Assembly: GCF_003426945.1 (NCBI RefSeq)
Contig: NZ_QURO01000004.1
Span: 806,001-870,000 of the forward strand
DNA from: Thermus sediminis
GTDB taxonomy: Bacteria > Deinococcota > Deinococci > Deinococcales > Thermaceae
Direction: 5' to 3'
Length of the DNA: 64,000 nucleotides
In this document: positions 17,298 to 24,590 of the stretch, one piece after another
How positions within the stretch are numbered: the first letter of the stretch is position 1
Layout: the number at the start of each line of letters is the position of its first letter
Program-made: the position numbers and the translations under genes
The notes under the pieces: generated by a model
Seen by the model: only the letters and a program-made list of their open reading frames with translations
What the model was told of the DNA's origin: nothing
The model's database searches: none

Positions 17298-18096
17298 CCT
17301 GGTACACCTCGGGAGGGGAAACCCGCCTCAGGTTGAGGCGAAGGCCGTTCCCATCGCGGACGAAGATGGGCCACCAGACGTAGCTGGCCCGGCCGGCGAT
17401 GGCCTCTTTGGGCACGGGGCCGAAGGTGCGGGAATCCTCCGAGCCCCCCAGGGTGCGGTTATCCCCCATGACGAAGTAGTACCCCTCCTTGAGGCGGATC
17501 CGCCCCACCTCGCAGGCCTCCTCCAGGCGGCTCCTCTGCAAGACCCCTTCCGAAGGGGGAAGGAGCATCTCCTTGAGGGGCCTGAGGTAGGCGGGGAGGA
17601 ACTCTATGGGGAAGTCCCCCTGCTGGGTGAGGATCCGGGTCATGCGCCCGTCCCGGTAGCAGACCCCGGGGAAGGAGTCGGGCCAGGGGTTGAGGCGGTC
17701 AGTGATGTGGGTCTCCGGCAGGGGCACCCCGTTCACGAAGACCACCCCCCTTTCCACGTAGACCTCGTCCCCGGGGACGGCCACGATGCGCTTGATGAAG
17801 AAGGCACGGAAAGAGAAGCCCAGGACGGGAAAGCGGGCGGTGGCGTGGGGGGTGCCCTCCGGGGGCTTCAGGATGGCGATCTCCCCCCGCCGCCACTCCC
17901 TGAGGCCAAAGCGGACGGGCCAGGTCTCCCACTTGGGCACCAGGACCCGCTCCCCGTTCCCTAGGGTGGGGAACATGCTCTGCCCCACCACCCCCACGGT
18001 GGTGAAGATGAAGGTGGTGACCAAAAAGGCCACCAGAAGGGCCTCTCCCACCTGCCGGAACCACTCCTTGAAGAGATAGGTCCAAAACGCCTTCAT
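17290..18096 (-). CDS. lepB: Signal peptidase I
   Basis: The 268-residue membrane protease removes signal peptides from Sec and Tat substrates on the outer face of the inner membrane. One N-terminal helix (EALLVAFLVTTFIFTTVGVVG) precedes the catalytic serine in GQSMFPTLGNGERVLV and the general-base lysine in FFIKRIVAVPGDEV. Box E appears as FVMGDNRTLGGSEDSRTFGPV. An insert between boxes D and E, roughly residues 130-190, makes it longer than the Bacillus type. ATG overlaps the stop of the patatin gene (ATGA), so the pair is co-translated. Confidence 0.93.
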   Translation of the reverse strand: MKAFWTYLFKEWFRQVGEALLVAFLVTTFIFTTVGVVGQSMFPTLGNGERVLVPKWETWPVRFGLREWRRGEIAILKPPEGTPHATARFPVLGFSFRAFFIKRIVAVPGDEVYVERGVVFVNGVPLPETHITDRLNPWPDSFPGVCYRDGRMTRILTQQGDFPIEFLPAYLRPLKEMLLPPSEGVLQRSRLEEACEVGRIRLKEGYYFVMGDNRTLGGSEDSRTFGPVPKEAIAGRASYVWWPIFVRDGNGLRLNLRRVSPPEVYQVR

Positions 18097-18848
18097 AACG
18101 CTCCCGCCTTATCCGCAAGGGCCAGCCTCGCCGCCCCCCTTCCCGCCTCCACGATCTCCTCGAGGCGGCGGAAGTCCTCCAGGCCCACCCCCTGGAGGGG
18201 GGGGCGCACGTACACCTCGGGGGCGTACAGGGTGAGGCGCACGGAGGTGAGGTGGAACTGCATGAGGTCCACCGCCCGCCGGGCCAGGGCCAGAAGGCCC
18301 CTCGGGACCTCCCCCACCGTCCGCTCCGGCGTCACGTCCACAGCATAGACCTCCGTGGCCCCCAGGAAGCGGGCCGCGTCCACGGGCAGGCTGTCCAGCA
18401 CTCCCCCGTCAAAGAGAAACCGCCCCTCCCGCTCCACCGGGGCCAGGAGGCCGGGATAGGCGGCGGAGGCCAGGACGGCGGCGGGCAAATCCCCTTGGGT
18501 GAGGAAGACGAGGCGCCCTGAGACCACGTCCACCGCAGTTACCGCCAGGGGCCGCTTCAGGTCCTCAAAGCTTGGGGGCAGGTGCTCCGCCAGGAAGTCC
18601 TTTAGCTTCTTCCGGGAGAAGATTCCCTCCTGGGGGGAGAAGCCCAAAAGCCCTAGCCAAGGGGTCTTGCGGGCCACCTCCAGCATCTCCTTGGGGGACT
18701 TGCCCGCGGCGAAGAGGGCGCCCACGATGGCCCCCATGCTGGTGCCCGCCACCACCTGGAAGTCCAGCCCAGCCTCCAGGAAGACCTCGAGGGCCCCGAT
18801 GTGGGCGAGCCCCCTGGCCCCACCTCCGGAAAGCGCCAAGCCCCGCAC
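18093..18848 (-). CDS. Patatin-like phospholipase (RssA/YlbK type)
   Basis: The 251-residue protein carries the patatin oxyanion loop LSGGGARGLAHIGALEV at residues 6-22, the nucleophile elbow GTSMG (Ser36-region) and the catalytic Asp in FDGGVLDSLPV, giving the Ser-Asp dyad of bacterial acyl hydrolases. No signal peptide is present, so it should act in the cytoplasm or at the inner membrane on phospholipid or acyl-ester substrates. GTG 18848 follows a TAGGAT box closely, again leaderless. It is co-transcribed with lepB, a pairing that does not by itself define a pathway. Confidence 0.88.
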   Translation of the reverse strand: MRGLALSGGGARGLAHIGALEVFLEAGLDFQVVAGTSMGAIVGALFAAGKSPKEMLEVARKTPWLGLLGFSPQEGIFSRKKLKDFLAEHLPPSFEDLKRPLAVTAVDVVSGRLVFLTQGDLPAAVLASAAYPGLLAPVEREGRFLFDGGVLDSLPVDAARFLGATEVYAVDVTPERTVGEVPRGLLALARRAVDLMQFHLTSVRLTLYAPEVYVRPPLQGVGLEDFRRLEEIVEAGRGAARLALADKAGAL

Positions 18849-18904
18849 GGGAAAATCCTACCGGCTTCCAGGTGAAAGGGGTGAGGAAGGGTATAGTGGG
18901 GGCG

Positions 18905-19669
18905 GTGAGCCTGGCGGGGAAGACCCTCCTAGAGCGCTACCGGGTGGTGCGCCCCCTGGGCCAGGGAGCCCTGGCCACGGTCTACCTGGCCTTTGACCCC
19001 TTCGGCACCCCCTACGCCCTCAAGGTCTTCCCCCAAGGGGCCGAGGCCCGGCGGAACCGGGAGTTCTGGGTGGGGAAGCGCCTGGACCACCCCAACCTCA
19101 ACCCCGTCCTGGAGAGGCTGGACCTGGAGGAGGGGCCCGCCCTCCTCCTGGCCTACGCCCCCGGGGAGGAGATGGGGCGGTGGATGGCCCGGAAGCCCGG
19201 GAGGCCCCGGGCCCTAGAGGTCTTCCGCCAGCTCCTCCTGGCCTTAAGCCACATGCACGAGAAGGGCCTGGTCCACCGGGACGTGAAGCCGGAGAACATC
19301 ATCGTGGCGGGCACGGCCGAGGCCCGCCTGGTGGACTTTGACCTCTCGGGACCGGCGCTCGAGGCCTTCCGGAAGCCCCTAAGGGTGGGCACCCTCCCCT
19401 ACCTGGCCCCGGAGCAGGTCCTGGGGAAAAGCCCCGGCCCCGAGGCGGACGTCTACGCCGCCGGGATCATCCTCTACTGGATCCTCTCCGGGGAGCACCC
19501 CTTCGTGGGGGCCCCGGAGGAGGTCCTCCTGGGCCACCTCCAAGGGGCCATCCCCCCCCTCCCCGGGCTGATGGGGGGAGAGAAGGACTACCTGGAACGC
19601 CTCCTAGCCAAGCGTCCGGAGGAACGCTACCAAAGCGCCTTAGAGGCCTTGCGGGCCTTTCCCTTCTAG
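18905..19669 (+). CDS. Serine/threonine protein kinase, single-domain
   Basis: The 254-residue protein is a bare Hanks-type kinase domain. The glycine loop is LGQGALATVYLA (18-29), the ATP lysine is Lys40 in YALKVFP, the catalytic loop is VHRDVKPENIIV (123-134), the Mg-binding motif reads DFDLSG where DFG is usual, and the APE motif is LAPEQ. It lacks the membrane helix and PASTA or sensor domains of PknB-like kinases. GTG 18905 lies 7 nt after TATAGT, so the message is leaderless. It ends overlapping the cell-wall amidase gene by 4 nt. Substrates cannot be predicted. The DFG-to-DFD change keeps the metal-binding Asp, so activity is likely retained. Confidence 0.85.
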   Translation: MSLAGKTLLERYRVVRPLGQGALATVYLAFDPFGTPYALKVFPQGAEARRNREFWVGKRLDHPNLNPVLERLDLEEGPALLLAYAPGEEMGRWMARKPGRPRALEVFRQLLLALSHMHEKGLVHRDVKPENIIVAGTAEARLVDFDLSGPALEAFRKPLRVGTLPYLAPEQVLGKSPGPEADVYAAGIILYWILSGEHPFVGAPEEVLLGHLQGAIPPLPGLMGGEKDYLERLLAKRPEERYQSALEALRAFPF

Positions 19670-20763
19670 CGGGAAAAGGCCCCGTTGGAGAGGAAGGTGA
19701 GGACCCCGGAAAGAAGCCCCTGGGCCACCCTGTCCCGGTAGGCGGACTCCTGGAGCCGCCTTCCCTCCACCGGGTGATCCCCGAAGCCGATCTCCACCAA
19801 GACGGCGGGCACCCTGGCGTAGCGGAGGACGAAGAAGTCGCCGGGGAAGCTTCCCCTATAGGGGCTTCCCGTGGCCTGGGAGAGGTGGTGCCCCAGGGTT
19901 TCCGCCAGGCGCTGGCTGAAGCGCTGGTTGGCCTGGGCCACCACGTCGGAGAGGATCCTCTCCGCTGCGCTCCTGGCCTCCTCGGTGAGGCGGCGGCCCA
20001 CCTCCCCTCCGCCGTTTTCCCGGATCACCTGGGCCAAGACCCGGGGGTCCTGGGCCCGGCCAAAGTAGAAGACCTCCACCCCCCGGGCGGTGCGGGTGGG
20101 GGAGGCGTTCACATGGATGGAGACGAAGAGGTTCACCTGGGAGCTGTCGGCCATCTGGGAGCGCAGGAAGAGGTCCGTGCGCTTGTCCCGGGAGAGGTGG
20201 GTGTCCCGGTCCCGGGTGAGGCGGACCTCCACCCCTTCCCGCTCCAAAAGGGACTTCAAGCGGAGGGCCACGTCCAGGACCACCTCCTTCTCCACCACGT
20301 ACCCCACCATCCCCGGGTCAACCCCCCCGTGGCCAGGGTCCAGGAGGACCACGGGCCTCCTGGGGTTGGGAGGGCGGGTCTGGGGAGGAGCCCCGCTAGG
20401 AGCCTGGGGCCTCGCCGGGGCCTCCCTCCTTAGGCTCAGGTCCAAGACTAGGCGCTCGGGGTCGCCAAAGCGGCGGGTGGTGACCTCCACCGCTCCCTTG
20501 AGGCGCACCAGGACCCGCACGCCCCTCCCCTCGGGCACCACCTGGACCGAGGCCACCTCGGGGGAGTTGACCACCAGGTCCCTGGCAGGGACAGAAAGCC
20601 CGGGAAAGGAGAGGGTGAGGAGGCCTTCCCCCTCCTCGAGGCGGTAGTCCACCTGGGGGGAGGGCAGGTCAAAGACCAGGCGGGTGAAGCCCTCGTGCAC
20701 CCCCACCCTTGGGAAGGCCAAGGCCAAGCTCCATACCCAGGCGAGGCATAAGAGCCACCGCAT
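19666..20763 (-). CDS. N-acetylmuramoyl-L-alanine amidase (AMIN + Amidase_3)
   Basis: The 365-residue exported enzyme cleaves the amide bond between muramic acid and the peptide stem of peptidoglycan. A signal peptide (RWLLCLAWVWSLALA) is followed by an AMIN-type beta domain (about 20-110), a Pro-rich linker, and the zinc-dependent Amidase_3 domain. Its metal ligands are in LLDPGHGGVDPG, VEKEVVLDVA and FVSIHVNAS, and the catalytic Glu is in VLVEIGFGDHP. ATG 20763 is chosen over upstream in-frame starts because the signal peptide begins there and TAGAAT lies 8 nt upstream. The AMIN domain usually directs such enzymes to the septum. Confidence 0.92.
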   Translation of the reverse strand: MRWLLCLAWVWSLALAFPRVGVHEGFTRLVFDLPSPQVDYRLEEGEGLLTLSFPGLSVPARDLVVNSPEVASVQVVPEGRGVRVLVRLKGAVEVTTRRFGDPERLVLDLSLRREAPARPQAPSGAPPQTRPPNPRRPVVLLDPGHGGVDPGMVGYVVEKEVVLDVALRLKSLLEREGVEVRLTRDRDTHLSRDKRTDLFLRSQMADSSQVNLFVSIHVNASPTRTARGVEVFYFGRAQDPRVLAQVIRENGGGEVGRRLTEEARSAAERILSDVVAQANQRFSQRLAETLGHHLSQATGSPYRGSFPGDFFVLRYARVPAVLVEIGFGDHPVEGRRLQESAYRDRVAQGLLSGVLTFLSNGAFSR

Positions 20764-20811
20764 CCACGCCCATTCTAGCGGCTTCCATGAAAGCCTGGTA
20801 AAATCGGGCTC

Positions 20812-21228
20812 ATGACGAAGAAGGTGGTGGTCTACAACCTGGTGGGGCACCGCTTCCTGGGGGTAAGCGAGCAGGGGGACAAGGTGATGATTGACGGGGA
20901 CCAGCCCGCCGCCGGGCCCCGCCCCATGGAGCTCCTCCTCATGGCCCTGGGGGCCTGCACCGCCTACGATGTGGTGGACATCATGGCCAAGAAGAAGCAG
21001 CCCCTGGCCCGCTACCGGGTAGAGGTGGAGGGGGTGCGGGCGGAAACCCACCCCCGGCGCTACACCCAGATCACCGTGACCCACATCGCCTCGGGGCCCG
21101 GGGTGACCCTCGAGGCCCTGGAGAGGGCCGTCCACCTCTCCCACACCAAGTACTGCTCCGTCTCCGCCAGCCTCAACGCCGAGATCACCACCCGGGTGGT
21201 CCTGGAGCCCTGGGAGGAAGAGGCCTGA
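20812..21228 (+). CDS. OsmC family peroxiredoxin-like protein
   Basis: The 138-residue protein belongs to the OsmC/Ohr superfamily, which reduces organic hydroperoxides through a reactive cysteine pair. Both cysteines are present: Cys49 in LLMALGACTAYDVVDIM and Cys115 in HTKYCSVSASL. PRPMELLL is the usual lead-in to the first. It is closer to the YhfA/OsmC-like branch than to Ohr. A TAAAAT box stands 8 nt before the ATG. It overlaps coaX by one base (TGATG), so the two are co-translated, with no obvious metabolic link. Confidence 0.9.
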   Translation: MTKKVVVYNLVGHRFLGVSEQGDKVMIDGDQPAAGPRPMELLLMALGACTAYDVVDIMAKKKQPLARYRVEVEGVRAETHPRRYTQITVTHIASGPGVTLEALERAVHLSHTKYCSVSASLNAEITTRVVLEPWEEEA

Positions 21229-21986
21229 TGCTCCTGGCGGTGGACATCGGCAACACCTCCACCGCCTTGGGCCTCTTTGAGGGGGAGAGGCTCATCGCCC
21301 ACTTCCGCATCCACACCGACCGGATGCGGATGGAAAGCGAGTATAGGGTCCTCCTCAAAAACCTCTTCACCCTGGAAGGCCTCCCCCCGCCCACGTCCGC
21401 CATCCTCTCCAGCGTGGTCCCCCCGGTGGAGCGGGAAATGGGGCGGGCCATTGAGGGGCTTTTCGGGGTCCAGGCCCGGGTCGTGGACGCCGAGGCCACG
21501 GGGCTTGTGGTGGCCATAGAAAACCCCAAGGAGGCGGGGGCAGACCGCCTGGTGAACGCCGTGGGGGCCCTGGCCTACCCTAGCCCCACGGGCCGCTACA
21601 TCGTGGTGGACTTCGGCACCGCCACCACCTTTGACCTGGTGGAGGCCCCAAACCGCTACCTGGGCGGGGCCATCACCATCGGCCCTCAGACGGCGGCGGA
21701 CGCCCTGGCCCAGCGCACGGCCAAGCTCCCCCGCATTGACCTGGTCCCTCCCAAGGGGGTGGTGGGGAAGAACACCCTCGAGGCCCTCCGCTCGGGCCTG
21801 GTCCTGGGCTACGCCGCCTTAGTGGAGGGGATGGTGCGCCGCTTCAAGGAGGAGGCGGGGGAGGCCCTGGTCATCGCCACCGGTGGGTTCGCCGAGACCC
21901 TAAGGCCCATCTGCCCCTCCTTTGACCTGGTGGACGAGGACCTGACCCTTAGGGGCCTCCTCCGCATTCATCTGGCGCGAGGGTGA
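21228..21986 (+). CDS. coaX: Type III pantothenate kinase
   Basis: The 252-residue kinase performs the first step of coenzyme A synthesis. It has the phosphate-1 motif LAVDIGNTSTALGLF at the N-terminus, GADRLVNAVGAL in the pantothenate site, the phosphate-2 motif VVDFGTATTFDLV and the adenosine region GLVLGYAALVEGMVRRF followed by VIATGGFAETL. Length and motif order are those of CoaX, which needs a monovalent cation and is not feedback-inhibited by CoA. The ATG overlaps the osmC stop. The last 38 nt overlap the convergent unknown gene. Confidence 0.95.
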   Translation: MLLAVDIGNTSTALGLFEGERLIAHFRIHTDRMRMESEYRVLLKNLFTLEGLPPPTSAILSSVVPPVEREMGRAIEGLFGVQARVVDAEATGLVVAIENPKEAGADRLVNAVGALAYPSPTGRYIVVDFGTATTFDLVEAPNRYLGGAITIGPQTAADALAQRTAKLPRIDLVPPKGVVGKNTLEALRSGLVLGYAALVEGMVRRFKEEAGEALVIATGGFAETLRPICPSFDLVDEDLTLRGLLRIHLARG

Positions 21987-22332
21987 ACCAGTAGACGTAC
22001 CGCCCCTCCTCCTCCAGGAGGGCGTAGCGCCACCCCTCCACCCGGAAGGGCCCCAGGTCCCGCCAGCGGCCTGGGGCCTCCCGCAGGAAGACCCTTAAAG
22101 GCCTTCCCTCCCGGTGGGCCAGGAGGAGGCGGAGATTTCCCCCAGTGGGCTCCTGGTGGCCCCGCTTCCCCTCCCCCATGTAGAGGATGCGCCCGTCTGG
22201 CAGGAAGAGGTTCTTGTAGCCGGACTCCCCCCGGTCCACCAGGAGGCTCCGCCCCCCAATCCCCCTCCGGGTGCGGTGGTAGGCGAAGACCTCGGCCCAG
22301 CTCAAGCTTGACACTTTCCCTTCCCCCGGCAT
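21949..22332 (-). CDS. Small protein, unknown (possible SRA-like fold)
   Basis: This 127-residue protein is not one I can name. It starts PGEGKVSSLSWAEVFAYHR, and its middle, LFLPDGRILYMGEGKRGHQE followed by NLRLLLAHREGRPLRVFLRE, resembles the short YxGEGxxGDQ...L..G..V.LF pattern seen in SRA/YDG-like DNA-reading domains of some restriction proteins. That similarity is weak and is an inference. The C-terminus is a beta-rich WRYALLEEEGRYVYWFTL. ATG 22332 follows TAGGAT by 3 nt. The promoter of the tRNA pair overlaps its first codons in the opposite direction. Confidence 0.65.
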   Translation of the reverse strand: MPGEGKVSSLSWAEVFAYHRTRRGIGGRSLLVDRGESGYKNLFLPDGRILYMGEGKRGHQEPTGGNLRLLLAHREGRPLRVFLREAPGRWRDLGPFRVEGWRYALLEEEGRYVYWFTLAPDECGGGP

Positions 22333-22337
22333 ATCAT
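22308..22337 (+). promoter_or_regulatory. Promoter of the tRNA-Asp/tRNA-Phe unit
   Basis: A perfect -35 box TTGACA (22308-22313) is separated by 18 nt from TATCAT (22332-22337), placing the start near 22344, about 37 nt before tRNA-Asp. It overlaps the first codons of the divergent unknown gene. Confidence 0.7.
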
Positions 22338-22380
22338 CCTAGATGCCCGGTCGGACGCCCCCGACCCGGCACCAACCCTG

Positions 22381-22457
22381 GGCCCCGTGGTGTAGTTGGT
22401 TAACACACCCGCCTGTCACGTGGGAGATCGCGGGTTCGAGTCCCGTCGGGGCCGCCA
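22381..22457 (+). tRNA. tRNA-Asp (GTC)
   Basis: The sequence folds as a complete cloverleaf: acceptor stem GGCCCCG with CGGGGCC, anticodon GTC in the loop CTGTCAC, the T-loop GGTTCGAGTCC, discriminator G and an encoded CCA end. It is separated from tRNA-Phe by one base, so both are processed from one transcript. Confidence 0.97.
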
Positions 22458-22458
22458 G

Positions 22459-22534
22459 GCCGAGGTAGCTCAGTCGGTAGAGCACGCGACTGAAAATCGC
22501 GGTGTCGGCGGTTCGATTCCGCCCCTCGGCACCA
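22459..22534 (+). tRNA. tRNA-Phe (GAA)
   Basis: The acceptor stem is GCCGAGG with CCTCGGC, the anticodon loop is CTGAAAA (anticodon GAA), the T-loop is GGTTCGATTCC, and the end is ACCA with encoded CCA. Length is 76 nt. Confidence 0.97.
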
Positions 22535-22539
22535 GGAAG

Positions 22540-22569
22540 ACCCGCCCCCTTGGGGCGGGCCGGTTTTTT
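22540..22569 (+). terminator. Rho-independent terminator after the tRNA pair
   Basis: The stem CCCGCCC with GGGCGGG around a short CCTTG loop is followed, after CCGG, by six T. It lies 6 nt after tRNA-Phe. Confidence 0.9.
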
Positions 22570-22928
22570 GCTACAATGGCCCCGAAGGGGGTGGGAAGCT
22601 GAGAGAACCCTTGTGATTCCAAGAGAGGTATTTGAGGCAGTGATTCTCGGGGCGGTTTCGCATGTATTTTCCGGTATTGCCCGTGCATTCTAGGGGTGTA
22701 TTCAAGCAGGTGCATTCTTGGGCCCGCGTGGGAGGCTTTCCTTCCACGTGGCCTAGTGCTTTGTAGGCGGTTCCGCCCTCAGACCCTGGAGGTCTCGCCC
22801 CTGTTGCTCCAGCCCCGCTACCCAGCCGGCACCGGATGTGCTAAGCTGGGTAGTATAAATCTGACCCCATCCAAAATAATGTAATCTCATAAGGTTTTTT
22901 TGCCGTCTCCATACTTATTCTTTCCCTC
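22570..22928. other. Non-coding stretch downstream of the tRNA pair
   Basis: No convincing coding frame exists on either strand in these roughly 360 bases, which are clearly less G+C-rich than the surroundings. Visible structure is a perfect 9-bp inverted repeat, CTACCCAGC (22818-22826) with GCTGGGTAG (22845-22853), followed at once by TATAAA. Two similar copies of GTGCATTCT stand near 22683 and 22710. Being next to tRNA genes, it could be a decayed insertion or hold a small RNA; I cannot tell which. Confidence 0.5.
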
Positions 22929-22957
22929 TTGACACCATTGACCGGTCCCTCTAGAGT
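22929..22957 (+). promoter_or_regulatory. Strong promoter of the short peptide transcript
   Basis: TTGACA (22929-22934) is followed after exactly 17 nt by TAGAGT (22952-22957). The predicted start is near 22964, giving a leader of about 50 nt before the peptide ATG. It is one of the best -35/-10 pairs in the window. Confidence 0.8.
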
Positions 22958-23013
22958 GAAAACCAAGCAAACGGGGCCGACCCCCCGGGAGCGGGAGAAA
23001 AGGAGGGATGAAG

Positions 23014-23103
23014 ATGAAGAAGCTGATCGCTCGTGTGTTGGCTCTTCTCAGCAGCTTGATCGCGCTTGGGCTTGCGGCTGGGGCTTCTGTATTCTGGGAG
23101 TAA
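23014..23103 (+). CDS. 29-residue hydrophobic AgrD-like peptide (small ORF)
   Basis: The ORF encodes 29 residues beginning MKKLIARVLALLSSLIALGL and ending AAGASVFWE. A strong ribosome-binding site AGGAGG lies 7 nt before ATG 23014; a further in-frame ATG at 23008 is too close to that site. It has its own promoter at 22929 and terminator at 23108-23133, so a transcript of about 170 nt carries only this peptide. Lysines, a long hydrophobic helix and a terminal Ala-Ser-aromatic block are the shape of Firmicute cyclic (thio)lactone autoinducer precursors (AgrD-like), with Ser in place of Cys, but no AgrB protease is nearby. A type I toxin-like membrane peptide or a leader peptide are alternatives. 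Codons (GCT, CTT, TTG) are unlike Thermus housekeeping genes. Confidence 0.65.
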   Translation: MKKLIARVLALLSSLIALGLAAGASVFWE

Positions 23104-23107
23104 AGAC

Positions 23108-23133
23108 GGGGCCAGTTTAGCTGGCCCTTTTTT
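23108..23133 (+). terminator. Rho-independent terminator of the peptide transcript
   Basis: The stem GGGCCAG with CTGGCCC around a TTTAG loop is followed by seven T. It lies 4 nt after the peptide stop and separates it from the HD-GYP gene, whose -35 box begins 4 nt later. Confidence 0.92.
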
Positions 23134-23136
23134 CTA

Positions 23137-23165
23137 TTGCGTGAGGGGGAAAGGTTTGCTACACT
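23137..23165 (+). promoter_or_regulatory. Promoter of the HD-GYP gene
   Basis: TTGCGT (23137-23142) and TACACT (23160-23165) are 17 nt apart, and ATG 23175 is 9 nt after the -10 box, so the transcript should be leaderless or nearly so. It starts right behind the peptide terminator. Confidence 0.65.
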
Positions 23166-23174
23166 CGGGCTACC

Positions 23175-24590
23175 ATGGCCCTCAAGCGCTTGGAGCTTCC
23201 TCCCTCCAGGGTACTTTTTTTAGTCCTCTCAGCCTTCCTGGCCTTCTTGGCCCTGGAGGGCTTCTTGCTCTGGGCGTATCGGGATGTCCCCCTCCGCTTG
23301 GGCTTTCTGGAGCTCCTCTTTTGGGGTGGGCTCATGCTTTGGAGCGTGCAGGTCCGGGTGCGCCTTCCCCTAAGCGCCAGCATGAGCCAATTCTTTATCT
23401 TCGCCCTGACCCTAGTCGTTTTAACACCCCCCTGGATAGCCCCTCTCTTGAGTTTTTTCTTTCAATGGAACCGAAAGGTCTGGTATAAAGACCTCTTCAA
23501 TCGCCTCCAGAACGGCCTGGCCACCGCCTTGGCGGCCCTGGCTTGGCACTTCTTCCAGCAGAACCCCGTCTACATGGGCCCCTGGAACCTGTCCGCGGGG
23601 GTGGGCATCGCCGCCGCCGCCTTAGCTTTCTTTGTAGTGAATACCACCTTGGTAACCACCGCCATTCACCTAGCAAACAAAGTTTCCTGGCGCCAAGCAT
23701 GGGGGAAAAACATCAAGTGGCTCGCTCTAAGCTACCTCCTCCTCTCCCCCATTGCCCTCCTCCTAGCCCGGGCCTATGAGACCCCCCTCCTGGGCAACTG
23801 GGGCGGGTGGACGGTGCTCTTCTTCCTCATCCCCCTCTACTACAGCCGCTTCTACTGGGACGAGAAGGTGCGCCTGGAGGAGGCCTACGAGGCCACCTTG
23901 GAAACCCTGATGCACGCCCTCGAGGCCAAGGACCCCCAGACCCGCCTCCACTCCGAGCGCGTGGCCGAGATCGCCCGGGACCTGGCCAAGAAGGTGAAGA
24001 ACGGGGACGAGGCCTACGCCCAGGCCGTCTACCGGGCAGCCCGCCTCCACGACATCGGCAAGATCGCCATCCCTGAGTTCGTCCTGCTGAAGCCCGGCTC
24101 CCTCACCCCCGAGGAGCGCCAGGCCATAGAGAGGCACCCCGAGTTTGGGGCGGAGATGCTGAAGCCCGGGGCCAAGATCGCCTTCGAGCCCCTGGTCTAC
24201 AACGTCGTCCTCCACCACCACGAGCGCTGGGACGGCCGGGGCTACCCCAGGAGGCTCGCCGGGCACGAGATCCCCGAGGAGGCCCGCATCGTGGTCCTGG
24301 CCGACGCCTACGAGGCCATGACCGCAGGCCGTCCCTACCGAAGGGCCAAGACCCCGGAGGAGGCCTTAAGGGAGATGCAGGAGCTTTCCGGCCTCCAGTT
24401 TGACCCCCGCCTGGTGGAGGCCTTCGCTGAGCTTTGGCAGGAAGACCCCATCTGGCGCGACCGGGAGGCCTACCTCAAGGCCAAGGCAAAGAAGGAGGGA
24501 TCCGTATCACGCTTTATCTTGCCGCCGCTCTCTTCGCCCTGGGCCTCGCCCTCGCCCTCGGAGCCCGGCCCAAGGACCTCGGAGGAATAG
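23175..24590 (+). CDS. Membrane-anchored HD-GYP domain protein
   Basis: The 471-residue protein has an N-terminal membrane region of six or so helices (residues about 12-225, for example VLFLVLSAFLAFLALEGFLL and FFLIPLYYSRFYW) and a C-terminal HD-GYP domain. That domain has HSERVAEIARDLAKK, HDIGKIAIPEFVLLKPG, ERHPEFGAEML, HHHERWDGRGYPRRLAG and VLADAYEAMTAGRPYR, so both the HD and GYP motifs are intact. HD-GYP enzymes hydrolyse cyclic di-GMP or related dinucleotides. The N-terminal half looks like a MASE-type sensor domain that could read a membrane or extracellular cue. The gene lies right after a transcript for a short hydrophobic peptide, a candidate ligand. The stop overlaps the next gene's open frame. 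Confidence 0.9.
   Translation: MALKRLELPPSRVLFLVLSAFLAFLALEGFLLWAYRDVPLRLGFLELLFWGGLMLWSVQVRVRLPLSASMSQFFIFALTLVVLTPPWIAPLLSFFFQWNRKVWYKDLFNRLQNGLATALAALAWHFFQQNPVYMGPWNLSAGVGIAAAALAFFVVNTTLVTTAIHLANKVSWRQAWGKNIKWLALSYLLLSPIALLLARAYETPLLGNWGGWTVLFFLIPLYYSRFYWDEKVRLEEAYEATLETLMHALEAKDPQTRLHSERVAEIARDLAKKVKNGDEAYAQAVYRAARLHDIGKIAIPEFVLLKPGSLTPEERQAIERHPEFGAEMLKPGAKIAFEPLVYNVVLHHHERWDGRGYPRRLAGHEIPEEARIVVLADAYEAMTAGRPYRRAKTPEEALREMQELSGLQFDPRLVEAFAELWQEDPIWRDREAYLKAKAKKEGSVSRFILPPLSSPWASPSPSEPGPRTSEE

Noticed and set aside
15572-17374. 600-codon open frame on the minus strand
   Set aside because: It is the antisense shadow of lutB and lutC in very G+C-rich DNA; the translation is Gly/Pro/Arg-rich and has no family motif.
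22396-22715. Short frames over the tRNA genes, including a GGIEPPTPRFSVACSTD-like peptide
   Set aside because: This peptide is a well-known false translation of tRNA sequence.
22833-22846. 13-nt match ACCGGATGTGCTA to 37074-37086
   Set aside because: It is too short and the flanks do not match; chance is sufficient.
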